DNA of 64,000 nt, from assembly GCA_030684815.1 (NCBI GenBank), contig JAUXXQ010000233.1, forward strand, positions 30,890 through 94,889, in the 5' to 3' direction. This document shows positions 24,341 through 37,793 of this stretch, in pieces. The DNA is from Methylobacter sp. (GTDB lineage: Bacteria; Pseudomonadota; Gammaproteobacteria; Methylococcales; Methylomonadaceae). The notes under the pieces were generated by a model that had not been told where the DNA came from, ran no database searches, and worked only from the letters and a program-made list of their open reading frames with translations. Position 1 is the first letter of the stretch. Each line of letters begins with the position of its first letter. A program made the translations under genes and the position numbers.

Positions 24341-26848
24341 TTAAAGGTATTGCACCGGCACCGGTTCCAACTTCCAGATGTCGCGGTTGTAGTCGTTGAT
24401 CGTCCTGTCGGTGGAAAATTTGCCGCTGTTGGCGCAATTTAATATGCTCATCCGCGCCCAGTGCTCTTTGTCCTGATACGCCGCTTCCACGCGCTTTTGC
24501 GCGTCGATATAGCTTCTGAAATCGGCCACTGTCATCCACGGGTCATATTTGCTTTTAACCGAGGCGATCAGTTCGTCGAAAATGCCCGGCTCAAACTGGT
24601 TGAAATGGCCGCATTCGAGCAGGTTCATTACCCGCTGCAAATCCTCATCCTGGTCGATGATGGCGACGGGCTCGTAATGCTCCCGCCGCGCTTCGATCTG
24701 CTCTTCGGTCAGGCCGAACAGGAAAAAGTTTTCATCGCCGACTTCTTCCCTGATTTCAATATTAGCGCCATCCAGCGTGCCGATGGTCAAGGCGCCGTTC
24801 ATCATCAGTTTCATGTTGCCGGTGCCGGATGCCTCTTTGCCGGCGGTGGAAATCTGTTCGGACAGGTCGGCGGCCGGGCAGATTATTTCCATGCCGGAGA
24901 CTCGGTAGTCGGGCAGGAACAGCAGCGTCAGTTGGTCACCGACGTCGGGGTCGGAATTAATGACCTGGGCGACGTTGTTAATTAGTTTGATGGTTCTTTT
25001 GGCCATCGCATAACCCGGCGCGGCTTTACCGCCGATCAACACGCAACGCGGCACCCAATTGCTGGTGTCGCCGCGTTTGATGCGGTCGTAAAGATGGATC
25101 ACATGCAACACATTCAAAATCTGCCGCTTGTATTCGTGTATGCGTTTGACTTGTATATCAAATAGGGCGTCAGGGTTTAAATGGATGTTCAGATATTGTT
25201 TTTTGTGTTCAATCAGCCGCAGTTTGGCATGTTGTTTTATCGTGCGCCAGCGCTGGCGGAATTCGGCATTTTCGGCAAACGGCGCGAGTTTTTTCAGTTC
25301 GTCCAGATGCGTGACCCAGCCGTCGCCGATGGTTTCGGTGATCAGCGCGGCCAATTCGGGGTTACACGAGGCCAGCCAGCGGCGCGGGGTGACGCCGTTG
25401 GTTTTGTTGTTGAATTTTTGCGGCCATAGTTCGTAAAAGTCGCGGAACAGGCCTTGTTGCAGCAGCTGGGAATGCAATTGGGCGACGCCGTTGACCGAAA
25501 AGCTGCCGACGATGGCAAGATAGGCCATGCGCACTTGCTGTTCTGCGCCTTCTTCGATGATCGACATGCGGCCTAAGCGGGCCCTGTCGCCGGGCCAGTG
25601 CGCGGCGACTTCGGACATAAAATGGGCATTGATCTCAAAGATAATTTCCATCAGGCGCGGCAGCAATTTTTGCATCAGCCTGACCGGCCATTTTTCCAGC
25701 GCTTCCGGCAACAGCGTGTGGTTGGTGTAGGCCATGGTTTTGCGGGTAATCGCCCAGGCGTCGGCCCATGACAAGCCATACACGTCCATCAGCAGGCGCA
25801 TCAGTTCGGCAATAGCGATGCTCGGATGGGTGTCGTTTAATTGAAAACAGCTTTTCTCGGCAAAATTGGAAAAATCAGCGCCGTGTTTTCGGATCCAGTG
25901 GGCAATGACGTCCTGCAGGCTGGCGGACGCGAGAAAATACTGTTGGCGCAGCCTTAATTCCTTGCCGTTTTCGTTGGCATCATTGGGGTACAACACCATG
26001 GTGATATGTTCGGCGGTGACTTTTGACGCCACCGATTCGGCATAATCGCCCGCGTTAAATTCATCCAGGTTGAATTCTTCGGTCGCCACCGCTTTCCATA
26101 AGCGCAGATTGTTGACGGTGTTGTTTTGATAACCGGGCACCGGGGTGTCGAAAGGCACTGCCAGTACATCATGGGTGCTGATCCAGCAGACCCGCTGCCT
26201 GCCCTGTTCATCGGTCTGTATTTCGGTATGGCCGCCAAATTTGACGCGTAACGAATATTCCAGCCGCTCAATTTCCCAGACGTTGCCGTAACGCAGCCAG
26301 TGATCGGGTTTTTCGACCTGTTCGCCATTGACGAGAGTTTGGGTAAACATGCCGTATTCGTAGCGCAGGCCGTAGCCCAAAACCGGCAATTGCAGTGTGG
26401 CGCAGCTGTCGATGAAACACGCGGCCAGCCTCCCTAAGCCGCCATTGCCCAGTCCGGCATCGAGTTCGCGGTCAACCAGCTCTTCGATTTCAATGCCCAA
26501 ATCGTGCATCGCCTGGGTGGCTTCATCGACGACGCCGAGGTTCAGCATGGCGTTGCTTAAGGTACGGCCCATCAAAAATTCCATGGACAAGTAAAACACC
26601 TGTCTGCTGTCCATTTTGGTATAGGCTTTTTCAGTGGCTTTGCGCCGCTCCATCAGGCGGTCGCGAATCGACAGCGACAGCGCTTCGCAGGCATAGAATG
26701 GCGAGGATCGGGAGCTGTCGTCGCGGCCCAGCACATGCACATAATAGCGCTTAAAATCATGGACAAAATCGGCTTTGCTGACGCCCAATTTAGGCACATC
26801 GGTGATTGATGATTTAGGTTTGCTGCTGATAAATCGTTTATTAGGCAT
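24341..26848 (-). CDS. glgP: Glycogen/starch phosphorylase
   Basis: An 835-residue PLP enzyme releasing glucose-1-phosphate from alpha-1,4-glucan. Visible are VFYLSMEFLMGRTL, GLGNGGLGRLAACF, VKRIHEYKRQ and the PLP site EASGTGNMKLMMNGAL. The ATG at 26848 (MPNKRFISSK) has GGAG 8 bases upstream; a longer frame up to 26980 would overlap the ecotin end and lacks support. The length matches bacterial GlgP (about 815-840). It stands alone without other glg genes. Likely cytoplasmic storage-carbon breakdown. Confidence 0.95.
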   Translation of the reverse strand: MPNKRFISSKPKSSITDVPKLGVSKADFVHDFKRYYVHVLGRDDSSRSSPFYACEALSLSIRDRLMERRKATEKAYTKMDSRQVFYLSMEFLMGRTLSNAMLNLGVVDEATQAMHDLGIEIEELVDRELDAGLGNGGLGRLAACFIDSCATLQLPVLGYGLRYEYGMFTQTLVNGEQVEKPDHWLRYGNVWEIERLEYSLRVKFGGHTEIQTDEQGRQRVCWISTHDVLAVPFDTPVPGYQNNTVNNLRLWKAVATEEFNLDEFNAGDYAESVASKVTAEHITMVLYPNDANENGKELRLRQQYFLASASLQDVIAHWIRKHGADFSNFAEKSCFQLNDTHPSIAIAELMRLLMDVYGLSWADAWAITRKTMAYTNHTLLPEALEKWPVRLMQKLLPRLMEIIFEINAHFMSEVAAHWPGDRARLGRMSIIEEGAEQQVRMAYLAIVGSFSVNGVAQLHSQLLQQGLFRDFYELWPQKFNNKTNGVTPRRWLASCNPELAALITETIGDGWVTHLDELKKLAPFAENAEFRQRWRTIKQHAKLRLIEHKKQYLNIHLNPDALFDIQVKRIHEYKRQILNVLHVIHLYDRIKRGDTSNWVPRCVLIGGKAAPGYAMAKRTIKLINNVAQVINSDPDVGDQLTLLFLPDYRVSGMEIICPAADLSEQISTAGKEASGTGNMKLMMNGALTIGTLDGANIEIREEVGDENFFLFGLTEEQIEARREHYEPVAIIDQDEDLQRVMNLLECGHFNQFEPGIFDELIASVKSKYDPWMTVADFRSYIDAQKRVEAAYQDKEHWARMSILNCANSGKFSTDRTINDYNRDIWKLEPVPVQYL

Positions 26849-26976
26849 GGTTTGCTCCAGGAGATTAACGCATAAAAGATTTTCGTTGCTGGGAACGCCA
26901 AGTCCCTGCTTGGCGGGTATCCACAATGACCCACAGTACCGGGCTGGGGGGCTCCCATTTATCCAGTAGCCCAGTG

Positions 26977-27456
26977 TCATTCACTCTTCGCTACAGCGGA
27001 TTCTTCTGTAGCCGTCCAAATCCGATAATGCACCTCAAAATTATTGGGCACATAAACCACAACAGGCAGTTTGCTATTGTAAGCTAACAAGCCTTGCGCC
27101 GACTGCAGTTTTACCAATGAATCTTGCGGCTTTTGATCCGGCGGGCAGGCCATACGTGTCGAAGCCGGGCCGGTGACTTGGCCCAGTTTAAAATAAGTAA
27201 AACCCCAGCCTTGGGCAATTTCTTCAGATAACTGGCCGAGAAACCAGTGTTTGTTGCAATCGACTTTCATGGTTTTACCGATCATCAGCTCAACTTTATG
27301 ATTAGCTTCATTGTCCAGCGGCTGAAGGCGGATAACCATGCGTTTGTAACCTTGTTCCGCCGGAGGGTAAGGCTTCATGTCGTCAGGGGCGGCAAAAACA
27401 GCCGCACTCAGTAGAAAAAGAATGTTCGCAATAAGTAATTTGGCGGGATATGGCAT
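26977..27456 (-). CDS. eco: Ecotin, serine protease inhibitor
   Basis: A 159-residue periplasmic inhibitor. A signal peptide (about 1-22, ending AVFAA) precedes PYPPAEQGYKRMVIRLQPL, VELMIGKTMKVDCN, LGQLSEEIAQGWGFTYF and the reactive loop GPASTRMACPP, where the M before A corresponds to the P1 methionine of E. coli ecotin. The cysteine pair that supports the loop (C in DCN and C in MACPP) is present. It protects against trypsin-like and elastase-like proteases from predators or hosts. Separate gene, 128 bases upstream of glgP. Confidence 0.92.
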   Translation of the reverse strand: MPYPAKLLIANILFLLSAAVFAAPDDMKPYPPAEQGYKRMVIRLQPLDNEANHKVELMIGKTMKVDCNKHWFLGQLSEEIAQGWGFTYFKLGQVTGPASTRMACPPDQKPQDSLVKLQSAQGLLAYNSKLPVVVYVPNNFEVHYRIWTATEESAVAKSE

Positions 27457-27533
27457 TTTTGAATCCTCAGAATAGGGTGTCGGTGGATTGGTTAAATAGC
27501 ACTCGGCAATTGCTCCTGCATCCCTGCAGTCGA

Positions 27534-27564
27534 CGGATTACACAGATAGGGCGGATTTACACGG
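27534..27564. repeat. Short repeat, CGGATTACACAGATAGG family, copy 1
   Basis: A 31-base unit beginning CGGATTACACAGATAGGGCG and ending TTTACACGG. Related copies are at 30682-30714 (same orientation) and 52134-52166 (inverted). No coding role seen. Confidence 0.65.
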
Positions 27565-27613
27565 ATATATTTTGAATGGCCGCTATCTTACGACAAGAAA
27601 TAGGCGGAACTAC

Positions 27614-27646
27614 AGACCTTCCAGGTTTTAAAAACCTGGAAGGTCT
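27614..27646. repeat. Perfect palindrome AGACCTTCCAGGTTTT
   Basis: Two 16-base arms (AGACCTTCCAGGTTTT and its complement) around one A. Related forms are at 30541-30624 (arms split by an insert) and 38465-38493 (degenerate). REP-like; could also act as a terminator between ecotin and tadA regions. Confidence 0.75.
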
Positions 27647-27709
27647 AACTCGTAACGTTTAGAAAGCGCCTGCTGTTGGCATCCGAGTTTACTGAACCGT
27701 TATCGTTTT

Positions 27710-29748
<2,039 letters not shown>

Positions 29749-29807
29749 TGTGTCACTCTTTAAAAAATAAAGGTAAAGGGGATGTTATTGCCACGGATTA
29801 ATCGGCT

Positions 29808-29875
29808 GTAGGGTACGCTGCGCGTACCGTAATTTTGCAATTTGGCGTCGATAAGGTGCGCACAGCGTACCCTAC
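29808..29875. repeat. Long inverted repeat GTAGGGTACGCTGCGCGTACC
   Basis: Left arm 29808-29828 and right arm 29855-29875 are near-complements (the right arm ends CAGCGTACCCTAC), with a 26-base loop. It follows the antitoxin gene and precedes guaA. REP-like; could form a strong hairpin in either transcript. Confidence 0.7.
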
Positions 29876-29894
29876 ACTATCGATCAAATGGCGG

Positions 29895-30098
29895 TTAAAC
29901 AACTGATAGATGATGTTCTTCGGCAAACTTACGTAAAGCTCGATTGACTGATTCAGAATCAGGAAAGATTTTGTGTAGATCAGGTTCAAGCAAAACGATA
30001 TTTGTGCCTTCCTGATAGCTTTTGGCATATTTTCCACGCACACCTGATTTAATTAAATCGGCGGAATATTCAGGTCTAAGTGTATCTTCATTGTTCAT
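29895..30098 (-). CDS. BrnA-position antitoxin
   Basis: A 67-residue protein, MNNEDTLRPEYSADLIKSGV and RGKYAKSYQEGTNIVLLEPD, then FPDSESVNRALRKFAEEH. The RPEYxxxxxxxGVRGKYAxxY and FPDSESVNxALR patterns occur in small proteins encoded beside BrnT-like toxins. The ATG at 30098 overlaps the 3' end of the toxin gene by 11 bases. It presumably binds and neutralises the toxin and represses the operon. Confidence 0.7.
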   Translation of the reverse strand: MNNEDTLRPEYSADLIKSGVRGKYAKSYQEGTNIVLLEPDLHKIFPDSESVNRALRKFAEEHHLSVV

Positions 30099-30357
30099 AA
30101 GCGTTACGCTCCTCACGGGTCATTTGCCGCGCCGAAATAATTCTAATGGTCTCTAATATCTCAGTAAACGACACTACAAGATAATTCCCTTTAAGAGATA
30201 CGCCAAAAAGCAAGTATCTTGCTTCCTTATACGAATGGTCGGGGTCAGGAACACACGAGGAATATTCATCAGAAAACACCTCGGTTGCTTCAAGAAAAGA
30301 AATCTTATGTTTTCGTTGATTAGACTTTGCTTTTATTTCATCCCATTCAAAATTCAT
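30088..30357 (-). CDS. brnT: BrnT-family ribonuclease toxin
   Basis: An 89-residue toxin with the complete family pattern: MNFEWDEIKAKSNQRKHKIS, FLEATEVFSDEYS, DPDHSYKEARYLLFG and IRIISARQMTREERNAYE. BrnT folds like RelE and cleaves RNA. Toxin-first order with antitoxin overlap is standard for brnTA. The pair has inserted between guaB and guaA and appears intact. Confidence 0.88.
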   Translation of the reverse strand: MNFEWDEIKAKSNQRKHKISFLEATEVFSDEYSSCVPDPDHSYKEARYLLFGVSLKGNYLVVSFTEILETIRIISARQMTREERNAYEQ

Positions 30358-30405
30358 TATAAAACCACTTCAAAATCTAACTTGAAATACCCCCCCGCTC
30401 AGGTA

Positions 30406-30540
30406 TCAAAGCTCGGCATCTGTTGCTAGCATATTTCCCCAATCATTTGCTTGCCACAAACCGTCCGGCGTGTCTGCCAATAATTCCGATAATTTTTGGC
30501 GCTGCCGACTGGGCAGCACTTTGTCAAAACGTTGCAAGCT
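30406..30540 (-). pseudogene. C-terminal remnant of an unidentified gene
   Basis: On the minus strand a frame begins abruptly at the repeat edge (30540) with LQRFDKVLPSRQRQKLSELL and continues ADTPDGLWQANDWGNMLATD to TGA at 30406-30408. It reads as real protein but has no start, because the split palindrome at 30541-30624 occupies the place of its 5' part. I do not recognise the family. Confidence 0.4.
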
Positions 30541-30624
30541 AGACCTTCCAGGTTTTTACTGGAGCCGCTCCCGACGGCTCCAGCACTTCCGCCATCCATG
30601 GCAGTCGTAAAACCTGGAAGGTCT
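30541..30624. repeat. Split palindrome of the AGACCTTCCAGG family
   Basis: The arm AGACCTTCCAGGTTTT at the left and AAAACCTGGAAGGTCT at the right match the compact palindrome at 27614-27646, but here about 52 bases lie between them, themselves holding an inner inverted repeat (CTGGAGCCG/CGGCTCCAG). It looks like a compound REP element. Confidence 0.7.
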
Positions 30625-30681
30625 ACTTCGGCATGTTTGTCCCGCTTTAAATGGGGAGCCCTAAAAACGTAAGCAACAAAA

Positions 30682-30714
30682 CACGGATGACACAAATAGG
30701 ACGGATTTACACGG
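30682..30714. repeat. Short repeat, CGGATGACACAAATAGG family, copy 2
   Basis: CACGGATGACACAAATAGGA then CGGATTTACACGG; same family and orientation as 27534-27564. A related phrase, GTGTCATCCGTGTTCC, occurs about 50 bases on (30760-30776). Confidence 0.65.
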
Positions 30715-30795
30715 TTTTTTTAAAATATGTCGCGCTTTTAATCAGCGATTCCGTTTCATCAGTGTCATCCGTGTTCCATTCTCTACAGGTTAAAC

Positions 30796-33082
<2,287 letters not shown>

Positions 33083-36000
33083 GTGATCCATCATATTACG
33101 CGGGCAATGCGGCATCTTATTTTCTGGTCTTTAATCGCCGCAGCTGTCGGCTTGACCGGTTTACGCCTGTTATTGCTGGGGGTTGACCACTACAAGGCCG
33201 ACTTGGCCGGGCATATCAGCGCGCTTATCGGCACACCGGTCACCATAGGCCATTTGGGCGCTAATATGCGCGGTTTTAATCCCCAATTAAAGCTGACCGA
33301 CATTACCATTGCCTCGGTTGCGGCAGCCGAACACGAAAACCCCGCCATCCAGTTTAATGAAATACGCTTGGGCATTAATGTGCCGGAACTGCTGGCCAGC
33401 CGGAATGTATTGGCATCGTCGTGGGTCACGCTGGTTGGCGCCAAGCTGTCCATTAAGCGGCAAGCCGATGGCAGTATTGCTGTGGTCGGCTTAAAAGCGG
33501 GTGACGGACAACCGGAATGGCTGCTGCAGGGCGGAAAATACGAAGTCCTGCACAGCGAAATCACTTGGCTGGATGAAACCGGCAACAGCAAGCCGGTGTT
33601 GTTCGATGACGCCGCGCTGGCCATCATCAATGATGGCCAGCGGCATCGGTTGAACCTGTTGCTCAAGTTGCCGAAAAAAATCGGCGAAACCTTAAGGGTG
33701 TCGATGGACGTGAGCGGCAATATTTTTAAGCCTGCAAGCACCCAAGGCCGTGTTTATATCGACGGGAAAGCTGTTTTTTTGCCTGAACTGGTGGCGCTCT
33801 GGCAACATTCGGCCGGAAACCGAATCCAACTCAACTCCGGTAACGGCGATTTTGAAATCTGGGCCGACTGGCAGGAGGCGCAGCTGAGCTCAATAAATGT
33901 GGTGGCGCAGCTACAGAAAATGACGCTGGCCCGGCCGGACAAACAGACATTTCACATCAATGCCTTAAAGGCCCGCTTGCATGGTGCTATCAGTAATACT
34001 GGCAATAATACGGGCAAGCAGTGGCAGCTTGATGCCAGCGAGTTTGTGCTGGAAACCGGAAAAAAATGGCCTGCCGCTGTGTTTAGCGTGTCCGGCCAAC
34101 ATCAGGATGATAATACACTGACCCAGCTAGGGCTATTTGTTCAGCAAGCCGATGTTCAGGAAGCGTCGGAACTGGTGCGGTTTTTTGCCCCGCTGGCGGA
34201 TGACCAGGCCAAGTTGTTGGCACAAGCGCAATTGAAAGGCACGCTGGAAGATTTTTCGGCATTTGCCGATCTGGAGTCGGCGGCACTCACCTTAAGCGGC
34301 CAATTTACCGGTATCAGTGTCGCACCGTTGCTGTCGGTGCCCGGCATCGACAACCTGAGCGGCCACATCAAGGGCAACGAAAAACAAGGTACGCTGACGC
34401 TGACGACCCACGATGCCAAACTGACGGCGCCGGGGCTGTTCCGGGAAACATTGCCGATTAACCGTCTGCTGGGTACGCTCGGTTGGCAGCAGGGTGACGA
34501 CAACTGGTCGCTGTCGAGCCACAAGGTTGAGCTGGATTCTTCAAGCTTCCACACTGAAAGCCGCTTCCATATCGACATTCCGAAAGCCGATGAGCCGGTT
34601 TTTATGGATTGGCAAAGCGCCTTTACCGGTGCCGATGTGCGCGAAGTGCGCCGCTATTTGCCGACCGGCATCATGGATGAGGACGTGGTCGCTTGGCTGG
34701 ATAATGCCTTTATCAGCGGACGCATGACGAACGGCGGTTTGCTGATTTACGGCAAGCTGAGCGATTTTCCGTTTGCCGATACGCCGGGCGTTTTTCAAGC
34801 CGTGTTTACCGGCGAGCAGTTTGAGCTGTCCTATGCGCCCGAATGGCCGCATCTGGTCGGCATGAATGCCGAAGTGCAGTTTTTGCAGGGCGGGCTTAAC
34901 GTGAATATCCTGCAAGGGCGATCCGATATCGCCAGGGATGGTGTGTATGCCGCAAGCCAGTCGGGAACTGGCGCGGCGAAAGTCGTGATTAAACAAGCCG
35001 AAGTGACCATTCCATCGTTAAATAAAAGTCGGCAGTTGCTGGTTAAAGGCGAGGTTGAAGCAGGCATTGCCGACGCGTTAGCTTTTATGCAGCAGACGCC
35101 GTTACATGCCTCGGTGGACTCGTTGCTCGAAGCCATTACCCCGCAAGGCAATACCCGGGTCATACTGGACCTTAAAATTCCGTTGGTTGACGGCGCACCG
35201 ACCAAGGTCGACGGTGCGGCGCACATGAAAGATGCGCGCTTGATGGTGAAATCGTTGGCACTGCCAGTCAGCAAAATTACCGGCGCACTCAAATTCAATG
35301 AACAGGGCGTTTATAGCGACACGATTCAGGCAATGGCGCTGGGTCATCCGCTGCAAGCCACTATCGCCAACACCGAGAACCAAGTCAGCATCAAGGTTGA
35401 TGGACGTGCCGGAGTTAGCGGTTTGCAGGCGCAATTCGACCTGCCCTGGTGGCACATGGCCGAGGGCGAAACCGATTATCAGTTGCAGTTGGCCTTGCCT
35501 TATGACGACGTTGCGCCGGTGTTAAAGGTGGATTCGATGTTGTCCGGCATGTCGCTCGATTTACCGGGGGCGCTGGCCAAGACGCGGGAACAAAAAAAGC
35601 CTTTGTCACTGCACTTTAGCCTAAGTGATAAGCCCTTATTGCCACTGCTGTTAAATTACGACAATAAACTCAAAGCGGCGCTGCAACTGGATACCCGGCA
35701 CAAGACCGTGCATTCAGGCCACATACTGGTCGGTGCAGGTGAAGCGGTGCAACCTGAGGAAGCCGGGCTGAAACTGGAAATCAACCAAGAACGTTTGGCG
35801 TTGCAGGACTGGCTGGGCTTGTCGGCTGCCGAAGATGCCGTGGATATCGTCAAGGAAGTTAAGATACATAGCCCCCATGCGCTGTGGAAAAAAGCCGATC
35901 TGGGCAGTTTCGACCTGCTGTTAAATCATAAGGGCGATTATTGGCTTGGGACAATAGACAGCACAATCGCCAAAGGCAGTATGCAGTTGCCTGCCGGCAA

Positions 36001-36979
36001 CAAAAATACCGACAGGATCAAGCTGGCTATGACGCTGTTAGACCTTTCGGCGTTGAAACAGGCGACATCGAAAGACGCGGCACCGCTACCGGGCTTATCC
36101 CCAGAACAGGCACCGTTATTAACGCTGACCAGCGATAAAACGTTGTGGCAGTCGGTTGATTTGGGACGGTTGTCATTGGTAACCGAGCGCAGTCCGGACG
36201 GCATGGTTTTCAAACAGGCCGAACTGGCCGGTACACATCAAAAATGGGTCTTGTCGGGCGATTGGACATTTAGCGGAGGGCAATCAATAACGCATGTCCA
36301 GGGCAATCTGGACGTGCCGCAGGCCGGGCAACTGCTGGCAAAATTGGGGCTTAGCAAAGATTTGACCGAAACCAGTGCGGCCATTGATTTCGCCATCGAC
36401 TGGAAAGGCACGCCTTATCAATTCTCGCTGGCGGGTATGGACGGCCATTTGAACATGAACCTCCAAGGCGGCCGTATTTTAAGCATAGAGCCCGGTTTTG
36501 GCCGGGTGCTGGGCATATTAGCCATGGCTCAGTGGATAAAGCGAGCGCAGTTGGACTTTAGCGATATTTATCAGGAAGGCTTGACCTTTAACAGCATCAA
36601 AGGTCATTTTGATTTGGCTAATGGCATTGCCTCGACACAAAACCTGGTCGTTGATGCAATTCCCGCCAAAATCGCCATCAGCGGCGACACCGACTTGATC
36701 AACCACAACGTTGACTATATCGTTAACGTGACGCCTAAAAGTGCCGATGCCGTGCCTATTGCTGGTACAATTATGGGCAAAATAGCGGCCTTGATCGGAC
36801 GCTCTTTAACCGGTAAAGATCAGGAAGGCTTTTTCTTTGGCTCCCAGTATTTGGTCAAAGGCCCCTGGGACAATGCAGAAGTTATTCCCATGCATAAAAA
36901 CGATGGCTTATTACAAAAAACCTGGAACGGTATCACCGGCTTTCCATGGCTAGAACAAGAAGAAAATACAGAGAGATAG
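33083..36979 (+). CDS. yhdP: YhdP family AsmA-like envelope protein
   Basis: A 1298-residue protein with one N-terminal membrane anchor (LIFWSLIAAAVGLTGLRLLLLG, about residues 12-33) and a very long beta-rich periplasmic body, as in E. coli YhdP (1266 residues). The C-terminal domain shows DFAIDWKGTPYQFSLAGMDG, GGRILSIEPGFGRVLGILAM and VNVTPKSADAVPIAGTIMG, typical of YhdP. YhdP, TamB and YdbH together carry phospholipids to the outer membrane. The start is the GTG at 33083, or the ATG at 33107; neither has a clear ribosome site. Followed 3 bases on by nit. Confidence 0.92.
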   Translation: MIHHITRAMRHLIFWSLIAAAVGLTGLRLLLLGVDHYKADLAGHISALIGTPVTIGHLGANMRGFNPQLKLTDITIASVAAAEHENPAIQFNEIRLGINVPELLASRNVLASSWVTLVGAKLSIKRQADGSIAVVGLKAGDGQPEWLLQGGKYEVLHSEITWLDETGNSKPVLFDDAALAIINDGQRHRLNLLLKLPKKIGETLRVSMDVSGNIFKPASTQGRVYIDGKAVFLPELVALWQHSAGNRIQLNSGNGDFEIWADWQEAQLSSINVVAQLQKMTLARPDKQTFHINALKARLHGAISNTGNNTGKQWQLDASEFVLETGKKWPAAVFSVSGQHQDDNTLTQLGLFVQQADVQEASELVRFFAPLADDQAKLLAQAQLKGTLEDFSAFADLESAALTLSGQFTGISVAPLLSVPGIDNLSGHIKGNEKQGTLTLTTHDAKLTAPGLFRETLPINRLLGTLGWQQGDDNWSLSSHKVELDSSSFHTESRFHIDIPKADEPVFMDWQSAFTGADVREVRRYLPTGIMDEDVVAWLDNAFISGRMTNGGLLIYGKLSDFPFADTPGVFQAVFTGEQFELSYAPEWPHLVGMNAEVQFLQGGLNVNILQGRSDIARDGVYAASQSGTGAAKVVIKQAEVTIPSLNKSRQLLVKGEVEAGIADALAFMQQTPLHASVDSLLEAITPQGNTRVILDLKIPLVDGAPTKVDGAAHMKDARLMVKSLALPVSKITGALKFNEQGVYSDTIQAMALGHPLQATIANTENQVSIKVDGRAGVSGLQAQFDLPWWHMAEGETDYQLQLALPYDDVAPVLKVDSMLSGMSLDLPGALAKTREQKKPLSLHFSLSDKPLLPLLLNYDNKLKAALQLDTRHKTVHSGHILVGAGEAVQPEEAGLKLEINQERLALQDWLGLSAAEDAVDIVKEVKIHSPHALWKKADLGSFDLLLNHKGDYWLGTIDSTIAKGSMQLPAGNKNTDRIKLAMTLLDLSALKQATSKDAAPLPGLSPEQAPLLTLTSDKTLWQSVDLGRLSLVTERSPDGMVFKQAELAGTHQKWVLSGDWTFSGGQSITHVQGNLDVPQAGQLLAKLGLSKDLTETSAAIDFAIDWKGTPYQFSLAGMDGHLNMNLQGGRILSIEPGFGRVLGILAMAQWIKRAQLDFSDIYQEGLTFNSIKGHFDLANGIASTQNLVVDAIPAKIAISGDTDLINHNVDYIVNVTPKSADAVPIAGTIMGKIAALIGRSLTGKDQEGFFFGSQYLVKGPWDNAEVIPMHKNDGLLQKTWNGITGFPWLEQEENTER

Positions 36980-36982
36980 ATT

Positions 36983-37792
36983 ATGAGTAGATGTGCAGCC
37001 ATACAAATGGCATCAAGCCCCAATATCAGCGCCAATTTGCTGGAAGCCGAAAAACTGATTGCGGAAGCGGTTAAAGCCGGGGCAAAGCTGGTGGCATTAC
37101 CGGAAAATTTCGCCTTAATGGGTGACCATGAGCGCGACAAAATCGACGCCAAAGAAGTCGATGGCTCAGGGCCAATCCAGACATTTTTGGCATCGGTGGC
37201 GAAAAAATACGCCGTTTGGGTGGTTGGCGGCACGATTCCGATAGCAGGCGACGACAGCAACAAAGTGCGGGCGGCTTGCCTGGTTTACAACGACCGGGGC
37301 GAACGCGTGGCGCGCTATGACAAGGTGCATTTGTTTGACGTCAACGTGCCCGGCAGTGACGAGGTTTACCGCGAATCCGACTCTATTGAACCGGGTTCCG
37401 GCTCACTGGTGATTGACACGCCGTTCGGCCGCATCGGCATTGCGGTCTGTTACGACCTGCGTTTTCCCGAATTTTTCCGCAACATGGGCATGGAAATCCT
37501 GATTATTCCATCGGCCTTTACCGCCGAGACCGGCGCCGCGCATTGGGAATTGCTGCTGCGCGCGCGTGCCGTGGAAAACCTGTGTTATGTGATCGCGCCA
37601 AACCAGGGCGGTTTTCACTTAAATGGCCGCAAAACCTTTGGTCACAGCATGGTCATCGACCCGTGGGGCGTGGTGCTGGACTGTTACAAAACCGGCGGGG
37701 GCTTCGTTTCTGCCGAAATAGATAAGGAACGGCTGGAAAAAGTACGCAGCGCATTTCCTGCCCTGAACCATCGCCGTTTCTTTTGTGAGTGA
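36983..37792 (+). CDS. Nitrilase-superfamily amidase (Nit1-like, deaminated glutathione amidase type)
   Basis: A 269-residue carbon-nitrogen hydrolase. The catalytic triad is visible as E in VALPENFALM, K in ARYDKVHLFDV and C in GIAVCYDLRFPEFF. The KVHLFDVNVPGSDEVYRES segment is typical of Nit1, which removes deaminated glutathione. Other omega-amidase-like substrates are possible. It is 3 bases after yhdP and overlaps the next frame, a gene order seen in many gammaproteobacteria (yhdP-nit-tldD). Confidence 0.88.
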   Translation: MSRCAAIQMASSPNISANLLEAEKLIAEAVKAGAKLVALPENFALMGDHERDKIDAKEVDGSGPIQTFLASVAKKYAVWVVGGTIPIAGDDSNKVRAACLVYNDRGERVARYDKVHLFDVNVPGSDEVYRESDSIEPGSGSLVIDTPFGRIGIAVCYDLRFPEFFRNMGMEILIIPSAFTAETGAAHWELLLRARAVENLCYVIAPNQGGFHLNGRKTFGHSMVIDPWGVVLDCYKTGGGFVSAEIDKERLEKVRSAFPALNHRRFFCE

Positions 37793-37793
37793 T

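Noticed and set aside
30426..30695. 89-residue minus-strand ORF across the split palindrome
   Set aside because: It reads through a repeat, and a different frame gives the more protein-like remnant at 30406-30540.
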